From: Caldifarciminota bacterium
GTDB lineage: Bacteria > WOR-3 > Hydrothermia > WGAB01
Assembly (NCBI GenBank): GCA_015489295.1
Contig: WGAB01000072.1
Location: 1 to 17,499 of the forward strand
Reading direction: 5' to 3'
Length of the DNA stretch: 17,499 nt
The position numbers and the translations under genes are program-made. Within the stretch, counting starts at the first letter, position 1; every line of letters begins with the position of its first letter. The notes beneath the pieces are model-generated. The model worked only from the letters and a program-made list of their open reading frames with translations, was not told the origin of the DNA and made no database searches. Shown piece by piece: positions 6,725-13,322 of this stretch.

Positions 6725-9587
6725 GACGGTCCTCAGGGGCCTCTTCAGGCCCAATGATAAAGGGGGGCTCAGGGAGCGGAACAAGGTCGCCCGTTGCGGT
6801 CAACACCACAAAGCCCCGGGCAGGCAAACCAAAGAGTCGTGCGGCTGCCTCGACATACTGCCGAACCTGGGGGGCGAATCGGGCCACCGCCGTTTCGACA
6901 TCGGGTGTAGCAGGCACGGTTTTGAAATCGTACACCTCCACACGGTCTTGAAAGACCAGCACCAGGTCGGCCCGGCCAACCACGGGCTCAGGGGTCCGTT
7001 GCCAAACCGGAAACTCCGTCAACCTTCGGTGGGCGGTCCGGACCCGGTCCCACAGCGGGCCGTTCAACACCTGCGCCACCTGCCTCAAGGCCTCCCACAC
7101 CTCCTCCTGGCGGGGCCGGAGGCGGTACCGGGCAAACCGCTCCTCGATGCGGCGGGCCAGCGCCATCTCCAGGGGCACCTCGCCCTGCCGGAGAACGTCT
7201 CGAAGCACCTCGTGGACCACCCGGCCGAACACCGGATCCCCGGGGGATTCACCCGGGGTCTCCGCGACCAGGGACGAGGCTTCCACCACCGGCGGCACCG
7301 GAGTCAGGGTCAGGGGCTCCGGAATCCGGTCGCCCTGGAACAGGGGTTCCACCTGGGGCTGCAGTGCCTCGGCCGAAATTCCGGAGTGCCACACCAGGTT
7401 GCCGGAGGCTTCCAGGGCCTGGAGGGGCTCTGGAGGCTGCCTCAGCAGGTCCAGAAGCATCTGGGCGGGTTCCCCCAGAGGAGGAAGCTTCTCAGCCGAT
7501 TCGACCGGAAGCACCAGATAGTCCCGGGCCCGGGTCAGGGCCACATACAGGATTCGGTACTGCTCGGCCTCGTCCAGAGCCCTGACCGTGGTTTCATCGC
7601 GGAGGCGAACCCGGTAAAGGCCGAGGGGCTCCAGGATTTCTTCCTCCAGGGAAAGCCAGGAGAGCCCCTTGGCGTTGCCGCCGCCCTGGCCCCAGAGCCC
7701 CAGGGGAACCACCACCACCGGCCATTCCAGACCCTTGGCCTTGTGAACGGTGTATACCTGAACGGCGTTGACACTGGTGGCTTCCGGAGGCAACGGGGCC
7801 GTCATTTCCTCGGCCCGTTCGGCCAGTTCCGCCCAGAGGGCGCCCTCCCGCTCGGCGGCCCGAAGCCGATCCAAGGTTTCGCGGATCCAGCGGTATTCCA
7901 GCAGGGATCCGACCCACCGGAAGAATCCCACCTCCCTCAGGAGCTCCAGCAGGGTTCCCGAGAGGGGGCGGCGGTCCCGGTGCTCCAGAAAACGGTCCAG
8001 GGGTGCCAGCCGACGGTACGGTTCCGGTTCCTGCCGAATCCGGGCCTGGATCCAGCGCTCGCGGACGGTTTCGGACACCAGGGGCGACATCGCCAGGGCT
8101 GCCTGGGCCAGGTCATCCTCCGGATCGCCCAGGAACCTCACGAGAAACCGGAGCCACCGGAGGGTTTCGGGAACCAGGGTGTGCTCCCGGTTGATGACCA
8201 CGAAGGGCACCCCCGCCTCCCGCAGCGCCTCCAGATAGGGCACGAGCTGGGCCTGGCCGGACCGGGCCAGCAGGACAATGTCGCGATAGGTCACGGGGCG
8301 GGGACCGCTGCCGTCGGACGGCTCCACGGGCAGGCCCTGCCGGATGGCCCGGGTGATCCAGGCAGCGACGGCCCGGGCTTCCCGTTGCCGTAGATCGTCC
8401 ACCGGCGGGTGCCCCCGCTGGGTCAGGGATTCGGGCTCCGGCAACCGGAGCAGATGAATGCCCCCCTGGATTCGGGCCTCGCGCCGGGCCTGGAACGGCA
8501 CGTACCGGATCTTTCCTTCCTCGTGGAACCGGGCGAATACGGCGTTCACGAAGTCCACGAGGGCGGGCACGCTGCGGAAGTTCTCCTGCACCTCCACATA
8601 GGCGAACCGGCCCCGGAAGGTTTCGGTTTGGGCCAGGTCCTGCAGGGCCCGGCGGAACACCGCCACGTTGGCGCCCCGGAAGGCGTAAATCGACTGGTTT
8701 TCGTCGCCCACCACGAACACGGTGGGCTCGATCCCCTGGTCAGCCTTGGCGCCGAGGCCGGAGCGCCACTCCTCGATGAGTTTCCGAAGCAACGCCCACT
8801 GCAGCAGGTTGGTATCCTGGAGCTCATCGACCAGGACATGGTGGGTGGCCTCGTCGAAGGCCTCCAGGACCTGGGACCAGTAGGGGTTCTCAAAGAGGAG
8901 TTCGTAGGCCAGGCGTTCCATGTCGTTGAAGGCCACCACCCCCTGCCGCCGACGGGCCTGGAGGGCTTCCTGGGCCAGGGGTTTCAACAGGGGCAGGTCC
9001 AGGGCCTCGGTGGCCGGCATCTCTTCGGTGGGTTCCCAGAAGGTCACCAGATGTTCCACCAGCTCCAGGGACCCCCGGAGCGTGCGAACCAGGTCTTCCC
9101 ACCGCTGGGCCAGGCCGCCTTCCACCAGGTACCGAAACCAGGGGCTGTCGGGCTGGGCCACCGCGCGGGCGATCCTCTGCCGGATCCAGGGATCCAGCCA
9201 TGTCTCCGGGGTTTCCAGCACCTGGAGGTCCGGGCTGAGTTTGAGTTCCGGGGCAAACCGGCGGACCAGGTCCAGGAAAAAGGAGTGGAAGGTCTGGATC
9301 CGCAGTTCCTGGAGCCGGTACCGCAGTTCCCGGTACAGATCGGGCTTTTCCCGGCGCAGGCGCTCCAGGATCCGGGCCCGCATCTCGGCGGCCGCTGCCC
9401 GGGTAAAGGTGATGGCCAGGAGCCGGCGGGGCGTTTTGACCGTCTCCAGGAGTTCCAGGTACCGGTTGACCAGTACCGTGGTTTTGCCAGATCCCGCCGG
9501 CGCTGCGAAGAACACCACCCGCCGGGGGTCCGTGGCCACCGCCCGGTCCTGGATCGGCGAGGGACGCCCGGCCCTATCCTGAGGCAT
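6717..9587 (-). CDS. addA: AddA-like helicase-nuclease (UvrD superfamily 1 helicase with C-terminal RecB-type nuclease)
   Basis: This 956-residue protein has a full set of UvrD/RecB helicase motifs: Q-motif PIQDRAVATD (11-20), Walker A APAGSGKTT (Lys 35), motif Ia ITFTRAAAAEM (59-69), Walker B VLVDELQDT (251-259), motif III VVGDENQSIYAFRGA (292-306), motif IV QENFRS, motif V VHKAKGLEW (614-622) and motif VI YVALTRARD (681-689). A PD-(D/E)XK nuclease domain closes it: His 792 (VVHEVL), Asp 874 (GRADLV), Asp 887-Lys 889 (YDFKT) and a QhxxY motif (QVRQY). Both motors look active. AddA with AddB resects double-strand DNA ends and loads RecA for recombination repair. It directly follows the AddB-like gene, overlapping it by 14 nt. 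The ATG at 9587 has GGGAGGT upstream; the longer frame needs a TTG at 9638. At 956 residues it is shorter than Firmicutes AddA (about 1,200), so an AddA-like subtype is possible. Confidence 0.93.
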   Translation of the reverse strand: MPQDRAGRPSPIQDRAVATDPRRVVFFAAPAGSGKTTVLVNRYLELLETVKTPRRLLAITFTRAAAAEMRARILERLRREKPDLYRELRYRLQELRIQTFHSFFLDLVRRFAPELKLSPDLQVLETPETWLDPWIRQRIARAVAQPDSPWFRYLVEGGLAQRWEDLVRTLRGSLELVEHLVTFWEPTEEMPATEALDLPLLKPLAQEALQARRRQGVVAFNDMERLAYELLFENPYWSQVLEAFDEATHHVLVDELQDTNLLQWALLRKLIEEWRSGLGAKADQGIEPTVFVVGDENQSIYAFRGANVAVFRRALQDLAQTETFRGRFAYVEVQENFRSVPALVDFVNAVFARFHEEGKIRYVPFQARREARIQGGIHLLRLPEPESLTQRGHPPVDDLRQREARAVAAWITRAIRQGLPVEPSDGSGPRPVTYRDIVLLARSGQAQLVPYLEALREAGVPFVVINREHTLVPETLRWLRFLVRFLGDPEDDLAQAALAMSPLVSETVRERWIQARIRQEPEPYRRLAPLDRFLEHRDRRPLSGTLLELLREVGFFRWVGSLLEYRWIRETLDRLRAAEREGALWAELAERAEEMTAPLPPEATSVNAVQVYTVHKAKGLEWPVVVVPLGLWGQGGGNAKGLSWLSLEEEILEPLGLYRVRLRDETTVRALDEAEQYRILYVALTRARDYLVLPVESAEKLPPLGEPAQMLLDLLRQPPEPLQALEASGNLVWHSGISAEALQPQVEPLFQGDRIPEPLTLTPVPPVVEASSLVAETPGESPGDPVFGRVVHEVLRDVLRQGEVPLEMALARRIEERFARYRLRPRQEEVWEALRQVAQVLNGPLWDRVRTAHRRLTEFPVWQRTPEPVVGRADLVLVFQDRVEVYDFKTVPATPDVETAVARFAPQVRQYVEAAARLFGLPARGFVVLTATGDLVPLPEPPFIIGPEEAPEDRHG
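6730..6734 (-). promoter_or_regulatory. Ribosome binding site that fixes the start of the GAF kinase
   Basis: GAGGA on the minus strand, 5 nt before the ATG at 6724 and inside the last codons of the helicase gene. No comparable site precedes the longer in-frame start at 6784, so the shorter protein is preferred. Confidence 0.6.
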
Positions 9588-12342
9588 AGGGGCACACCTC
9601 CCGAAACGGGCACCGATGGCACCCGGGATAGGGTTCAAACTCTGCCTTCAGCAGCCGTTCCACCGCCTGTTGAATCTCCTCCTGGGCCTCCGCAAGCCGG
9701 GTTTCCACGGTTTCACCCCGCTTGAGCCCGGTTTTGACCATTCTCTTGAGGTCGGGCTGGCTGAGCAGGAGCAACTGGGGCGCCACGGGCGCGGCCTCCG
9801 GCACCTGCGATTGATACAGGGCCGTGTAGGCCCAAACCTGCCAGAACAGGGCCTTGTGGTTTCTGGAGGCTCCTCCGGTTTTGTAATCGATGACACGGAA
9901 GACCCGGCCGTCTTCGGAGACATCGAGCCGATCGATCCGCCCCTTCAGCACCAGGTCCACCTCCGGCAGGGATTTCTGGAGCCGGTGCTCGAGAAACCGG
10001 GGCGCCAGGCCCTCCCGATGTTCCGCCTCCAGGTGCCGGTACAGCAGGGGAGCCAGCCGGTGGTACCGTTTCCGAAGGAAGGTGCGCACCACCGGCACGT
10101 GGAACCCCTCGTGGAGCACCTGGTTCATAGCGTCGTCATACAGGGCCAGGAAGGTTTTCTCCGGGGGCAGCTGCGTGCCGAAGCGCTGCAACAGCGCCTC
10201 AAAGAGCACTCGCAGGAGCCGATGGATCACGTTCCCCTCTTCCACCAGGGGAAACAGGCTGGGCTCCCGGGGAGGCGCCAGCTGCAGGATGTGCTCCAGG
10301 TACACGCGGTACCGGCACGTTTGCTCGGTCGCCAGCCTCTGGAGCAGGGTAACCGACACCTCCCGGCGTTGCTGCTCCAGCCAGGCTTCAACCTGCTGGC
10401 GGGTGGGCCTCAGGGGATGGGGGGCCACCACCTCCGGCGACGGCTTACTTTGCCGAAGTGCCACCTCCTCCGGTGCCAGCGCCCCCTGCCGGTACACCTG
10501 GTCCGCCGATTGCAGCGGGGTTTGCCCGGTCAGCACCCGGTCGGCCAGCAGGGTGGGCAACCGGGGGTTGCCGGCTCCGTCCACCTGGGGATAGGAGACC
10601 ACCACCCGGCGGAAGGGGGCTTCCAGGAGCAGATGGAACCGGAACTCCTGTTCCCGGGCCACGCGATCCTGGGTCGGCAGGCCCAGGGTTTCCCGAAACT
10701 TGTGGGGCAGAAGGAAATCGTTGGGGCCGGGTCCGGGCAGAGCCTCGTCGGTGGCCTCCAGCACGTACAGCAGATCGCCCTCAAAGGCCTGGGCCTCGGC
10801 CATGCCCAGAACGTGGACCGGATACTCCGGCTCCGGACGTTCCGGGTCGGGCAGCCGGGTGCTCTGGAGCAGGGTTTGCCACAGGTTCAGGAACTCCTCC
10901 GGGGTCATCTCGGGCGATACCAGCACCCCGGCCACCTGGGCCAGCACCTGCAGGGCCCGGGCAAAGGCCGCCTCCACCTCGGGCGGCATCCCGTGGGTCC
11001 ATTTCTCAAAGAACCCCTGAAGGGTGTGGATCCACCGGGTCAACGGCTGTGCGTCCTCCCTCCGCAGAGCCTCGAGGTCCTGCCGCAATGCTTCCAGAAA
11101 GCGGGCCAGGGCTTCCCGTTCCTCGTCCGTCAGATCCGGCAGAAAGGGCAGGAGGTTTTCCAGCTGCACCACCGCGGTCTTGCGGACGGCCTGCAGCAGA
11201 AGATCCCGGTGGTCCACCCGCAGAAAGGGCGACTGAAGAAAAACCTTCAGGCTCTGGGACGGAAACCCCTGGCGAACCAGATGGGCGGCCACCTGCCACA
11301 GCCGGGCCCAGGGGGTTTGGGCCAGGGGGTCGCCGGTATAGGCCACGAAGTCCAGGCCGTACTCGTGGAAAGCCTGGCGAAGCGCGGGCAAAACCTCAAA
11401 GAGCGACGGCGCCGTGATGCCGATGCGCAGGGGCTCCGGCGAACGGGCCAGCAGTTGCTTGATCTCCCGGACCACCGCCCGCACCTCGTCGCCCCGGGTG
11501 AGGTACGCCCGGCCCTCGAGTTCCGGCACCCGTTCCCGGGGCACCGTTTGCACCTCGGCTCCGGGAAAATCGGCCAGGAACTGCAGGAAGGGCGGCTCGG
11601 GCCAGGTTCGGGTGACCGGCACCAGGGCCCACACCTCCACGTGCCTTTGCCGGGCGGCGGTGATCACCTGCCGAAGCACCTCCCGGCTCAGAGGGTCCAG
11701 CATGGTCAGGCCCTGAAACACCAGGAACCGCAGGCCCGCCAGGGCCCGATCCTCGGGGAAACTCTCCAAAAGAAGCCGCAGGGCCTCGGGCAGGTCCACG
11801 GCCTGGGCCTGCCGGAGGCGGTCCCGGTAGGCGGCCAGAAGGCCCAGGAGCGCGTGAATCCGCTCGGCCACGTGGGGATAGGGGTCTACGGTGCGGTCCA
11901 CGGTGGCCGCCAGTTCGGCCTCGCTGCGGTCAAAGGCCCAGAGCCGAAGGTCATCCAGGGCCTGAAAGAGATGCCGCGCGAGCCCCAGGCCCACGTGTCG
12001 TTCCCCGATTCCCAGGGTTTCGCGGACCTGCTCCAGGTCTGGCAGCATCAAGAGATCCACGAGGAGCAGGAACCGTTCCTCGTCGGTCAGCACCCGCAGG
12101 GAATCGGGCAAAAGCCCCTGAAGCCAGTCGTAGAGTGGCACCTGCCGGGGCGGCACCAGGGCATCCACCGGGGTTTCCTCCAGGAGCACCCGTCGGTTGT
12201 TCCGGATCTGGGCCCGGTGGGGCGTCAGGATCAACACATCGGAAAAATCAGCAGCGGGGTGCCCGCGCACGAGCTCCCGCCATAGCGGCCGCAGCGTCCG
12301 GGGAGAACCCTCTCCCGCGGTGAAGATCCGGATCCGGCTCAT
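9574..12342 (-). CDS. addB: AddB-like subunit with PD-(D/E)XK nuclease and 4Fe-4S cysteine cluster
   Basis: The 922-residue protein has an inactive-helicase-like N-terminal two thirds and a RecB/Cas4-type nuclease domain at the C-terminus: His 707 (EEGNVIHRLL), Asp 804 (GRIDRLD), Asp 819-Lys 821 (VIDYKTG) and QhxxY (QVWAY). Four cysteines, C676 (EQTCRY) and C908, C911 and C917 (CHRCPFREVC), reproduce the C...CxxCxxxxxC iron-sulfur staple known from AddB. At the N-terminus, where AddB of Bacillus has a Walker A loop, this protein reads TAGEGSPRT; the Gly-Lys pair is Pro-Arg, so ATP binding here is unlikely. With the AddA-like protein it should form a dual-nuclease resection complex. It is the first gene of the minus-strand operon, with TATAAT 11 nt before its ATG and only a poorly spaced GGAG as a Shine-Dalgarno. 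A generic PD-(D/E)XK nuclease family name is the alternative. Confidence 0.9.
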   Translation of the reverse strand: MSRIRIFTAGEGSPRTLRPLWRELVRGHPAADFSDVLILTPHRAQIRNNRRVLLEETPVDALVPPRQVPLYDWLQGLLPDSLRVLTDEERFLLLVDLLMLPDLEQVRETLGIGERHVGLGLARHLFQALDDLRLWAFDRSEAELAATVDRTVDPYPHVAERIHALLGLLAAYRDRLRQAQAVDLPEALRLLLESFPEDRALAGLRFLVFQGLTMLDPLSREVLRQVITAARQRHVEVWALVPVTRTWPEPPFLQFLADFPGAEVQTVPRERVPELEGRAYLTRGDEVRAVVREIKQLLARSPEPLRIGITAPSLFEVLPALRQAFHEYGLDFVAYTGDPLAQTPWARLWQVAAHLVRQGFPSQSLKVFLQSPFLRVDHRDLLLQAVRKTAVVQLENLLPFLPDLTDEEREALARFLEALRQDLEALRREDAQPLTRWIHTLQGFFEKWTHGMPPEVEAAFARALQVLAQVAGVLVSPEMTPEEFLNLWQTLLQSTRLPDPERPEPEYPVHVLGMAEAQAFEGDLLYVLEATDEALPGPGPNDFLLPHKFRETLGLPTQDRVAREQEFRFHLLLEAPFRRVVVSYPQVDGAGNPRLPTLLADRVLTGQTPLQSADQVYRQGALAPEEVALRQSKPSPEVVAPHPLRPTRQQVEAWLEQQRREVSVTLLQRLATEQTCRYRVYLEHILQLAPPREPSLFPLVEEGNVIHRLLRVLFEALLQRFGTQLPPEKTFLALYDDAMNQVLHEGFHVPVVRTFLRKRYHRLAPLLYRHLEAEHREGLAPRFLEHRLQKSLPEVDLVLKGRIDRLDVSEDGRVFRVIDYKTGGASRNHKALFWQVWAYTALYQSQVPEAAPVAPQLLLLSQPDLKRMVKTGLKRGETVETRLAEAQEEIQQAVERLLKAEFEPYPGCHRCPFREVCPYASG
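9596..9602 (-). promoter_or_regulatory. Ribosome binding site of the addA-like gene
   Basis: GGGAGGT on the minus strand ends 8 nt before the ATG at 9587, within the cysteine-cluster codons of the upstream AddB-like gene. It decides the start against the upstream TTG at 9638. Confidence 0.65.
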
Positions 12343-12353
12343 CTCTCCGCAAG

Positions 12354-12359
12354 ATTATA
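12354..12359 (-). promoter_or_regulatory. -10 promoter element (TATAAT) of the addB-addA-kinase-rsmB operon
   Basis: A perfect TATAAT on the minus strand in GC-rich DNA ends 11 nt before the ATG at 12342. Transcription would begin about 5 nt before the start codon, giving a nearly leaderless mRNA. No good -35 is visible: the best is TTCGGG at a 19-bp spacing. Confidence 0.55.
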
Positions 12360-12365
12360 CGGCGT

Positions 12366-12380
12366 GGCCGAAAAGCGGCC
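12366..12380. repeat. Short inverted repeat overlapping the addB promoter spacer
   Basis: GGCCG-AAAAG-CGGCC, a 5-bp perfect inverted repeat starting 6 nt upstream of the TATAAT at 12354-12359, in the -35/-10 spacer. Its position fits an operator, but a repeat this short can arise by chance in GC-rich DNA. There is no T-tract, so it is not a terminator. Confidence 0.3.
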
Positions 12381-12424
12381 CGAACCATGCGCCCTTCTGC
12401 CTTGCTTTGCAACAGGGTAACGAT

Positions 12425-12442
12425 ACGGCCTTCCGGGGCCGT
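12425..12442. repeat. Inverted repeat in the divergent intergenic region
   Basis: ACGGCC-TTCCGG-GGCCGT, a 6-bp perfect stem around a 6-nt self-complementary centre, so the whole 18 bp is palindromic. It lies about midway between the two divergent starts. No T-run follows on either strand, which argues against a terminator and leaves a dimer binding site as a possibility. Confidence 0.35.
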
Positions 12443-12541
12443 CACCCCCGAACCCTGCCCTCTTGCTGCCTAAAAATGGAGGCCCGGCGTACGGGAAAAG
12501 GCCTTTATCGCCGGGGTTTGGCCCTGTACATTAAAGGCCCT

Positions 12542-12961
12542 ATGCCGTATCGCCCACTGGAACACACCGCCGACATTGGCATTGAAGTGGAGGCTCCCAC
12601 CCTCAACGACCTCTTCCGCGAGGCCGGTGAGGCCCTGTTCCGCGAAATGCTGGAAAACTTTGAGGATGTGCAACCCCGCGAGCAACGCGAGATCTCCCTG
12701 CAGGAGCAAACCCTGGAAGACCTGTTCACGGGCTTCCTTTCCGAACTCCTGTTTTACTTTGACGCCGAGGGCTTCGTGACCCGCGAGGTGGAGGTGCAGG
12801 TGGACCCCGACCTCTACCTTCTGGAGGGCACGGTGCGGGGCGAGCCCTTTGACCCTGAGCGCCACCGCGTACGGGTGGGCATCAAGGGCATCACCTACCA
12901 CATGCTGGTGGTGGAACCCCGGGGCGACCACTGGTACGCCCGGGTCATCTTTGATGTGTGA
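12542..12961 (+). CDS. Archease (RtcB RNA-ligase activating protein)
   Basis: The 139-residue protein matches archease along its whole length. It opens with PYRPLEHTADIGIEVEAPTL, has LNDLFREAGEALFREM, then VRVGIKGITYHMLVVE, and closes with WYARVIFDV. Asp 11 of HTADIG and the C-terminal Asp 138 are the conserved family acids expected to bind metal. Archease lets the RtcB 3'-phosphate RNA ligase turn over repeatedly by promoting guanylylation and broadening NTP use. In bacteria this is linked to RNA repair; in archaea and eukaryotes to tRNA splicing. I chose the ATG at 12542 because the family begins here; AAAGG lies 4 nt upstream. An in-frame start at 12476 would add 22 residues without family similarity. 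It leads a three-gene operon, with the next gene 6 nt downstream. No rtcB is present in the window. Confidence 0.93.
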   Translation: MPYRPLEHTADIGIEVEAPTLNDLFREAGEALFREMLENFEDVQPREQREISLQEQTLEDLFTGFLSELLFYFDAEGFVTREVEVQVDPDLYLLEGTVRGEPFDPERHRVRVGIKGITYHMLVVEPRGDHWYARVIFDV

Positions 12962-12967
12962 AAGGCG

Positions 12968-13321
12968 ATGAGCATGGAACTCAAGGTTCAGGGCTTCTTC
13001 CGTGCGTACCACTCCGTGGTCATCGACGGAGAACGCGAGGAGTCGCACCGCCACCGGTTCGTGGTGGAGGTCACCGTGGCCGGCGATCCGGTGGACGGCG
13101 TGGTACTGGACTTCCTGAAGATCGATCGGATCCTGCGCGAACGCGTGCTCCAGCGCTTCAACGGCACCAACCTCAACGACTTCTTTGAGAACCCCACCGC
13201 CGAGAACATCGCCCGGGAGATCTACCGGCTGCTGAAGGACGACCTCACCGGCCCGAATTACCGCCTGGCCGCGGTCACCCTCTGGGAATCGCCCCGCTAC
13301 TCCGTCACCTATCGGCCGTAA
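12968..13321 (+). CDS. 6-pyruvoyl-tetrahydropterin synthase / QueD-family protein lacking the usual catalytic Cys
   Basis: The 117-residue protein has the T-fold landmarks of the PTPS/QueD family. FFRAYHSV carries the first zinc His and SHRHRFVVEV carries the two others. VVLDFLKIDRIL matches the family's MxDFxxLK segment, LNDFFENPTAENIAREIY the LN...PTxEN segment, and VTLWESPRYSVTY the ExP segment with the substrate-binding Glu. The family acts on 7,8-dihydroneopterin triphosphate, giving carboxytetrahydropterin (queuosine route) or pterin products. The protein contains no cysteine, so the CxxxHGH site is absent; Glu sits three residues before the first His (EESHRH), and the central Gly of HGH is Arg. 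That Glu is reminiscent of PTPS-III enzymes that replace dihydroneopterin aldolase in folate synthesis. AGG at 12963-12965 fits the second ATG (12974, 8 nt) better than 12968, so the start may be two codons later. It lies 6 nt after archease. Confidence 0.88.
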   Translation: MSMELKVQGFFRAYHSVVIDGEREESHRHRFVVEVTVAGDPVDGVVLDFLKIDRILRERVLQRFNGTNLNDFFENPTAENIAREIYRLLKDDLTGPNYRLAAVTLWESPRYSVTYRP

Positions 13322-13322
13322 G

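Larger units (their letters stand above)
12343..12541. other. Divergent intergenic region between the addB-like and archease genes
   Basis: This is 199 nt with no gene I can support. It holds the leftward TATAAT, two inverted repeats, and a weak rightward promoter candidate (TTTATC at 12504, 17-bp spacer, TACATT at 12527-12532). That candidate would also place the start of transcription very close to the archease ATG. The frame upstream of archease is open from an ATG at 12476 but has no Shine-Dalgarno and no archease-like sequence. Confidence 0.5.

Noticed and set aside
6725..6784. 20-residue N-terminal extension of the GAF kinase
   Set aside because: It only reads the end of the helicase gene in another frame. 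The ATG at 6724 has its own GAGGA and begins the basic N-terminus.
9588..9638. 17-residue extension of the AddA-like protein from a TTG
   Set aside because: The ATG at 9587 has a well-spaced GGGAGGT, and the Q-motif follows directly; the extension overlaps AddB's cysteine cluster codons.
9616..12285. 889-codon open frame on the plus strand opposite the addB-like gene
   Set aside because: Same cause. The minus-strand frame has nuclease and iron-sulfur motifs, while this one is a Gly/His/Gln/Leu-rich string without recognisable domains.
12476..12541. Longer archease start (MEARRTGKG...)
   Set aside because: There is no Shine-Dalgarno, and the added residues have no counterpart in archease, which normally begins near PYRxLEHTADIG.
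12968..13321. Firm QueD (queuosine) assignment
   Set aside because: The catalytic Cys is missing and no other queuosine gene is nearby, so only the family, not the pathway, is supported.
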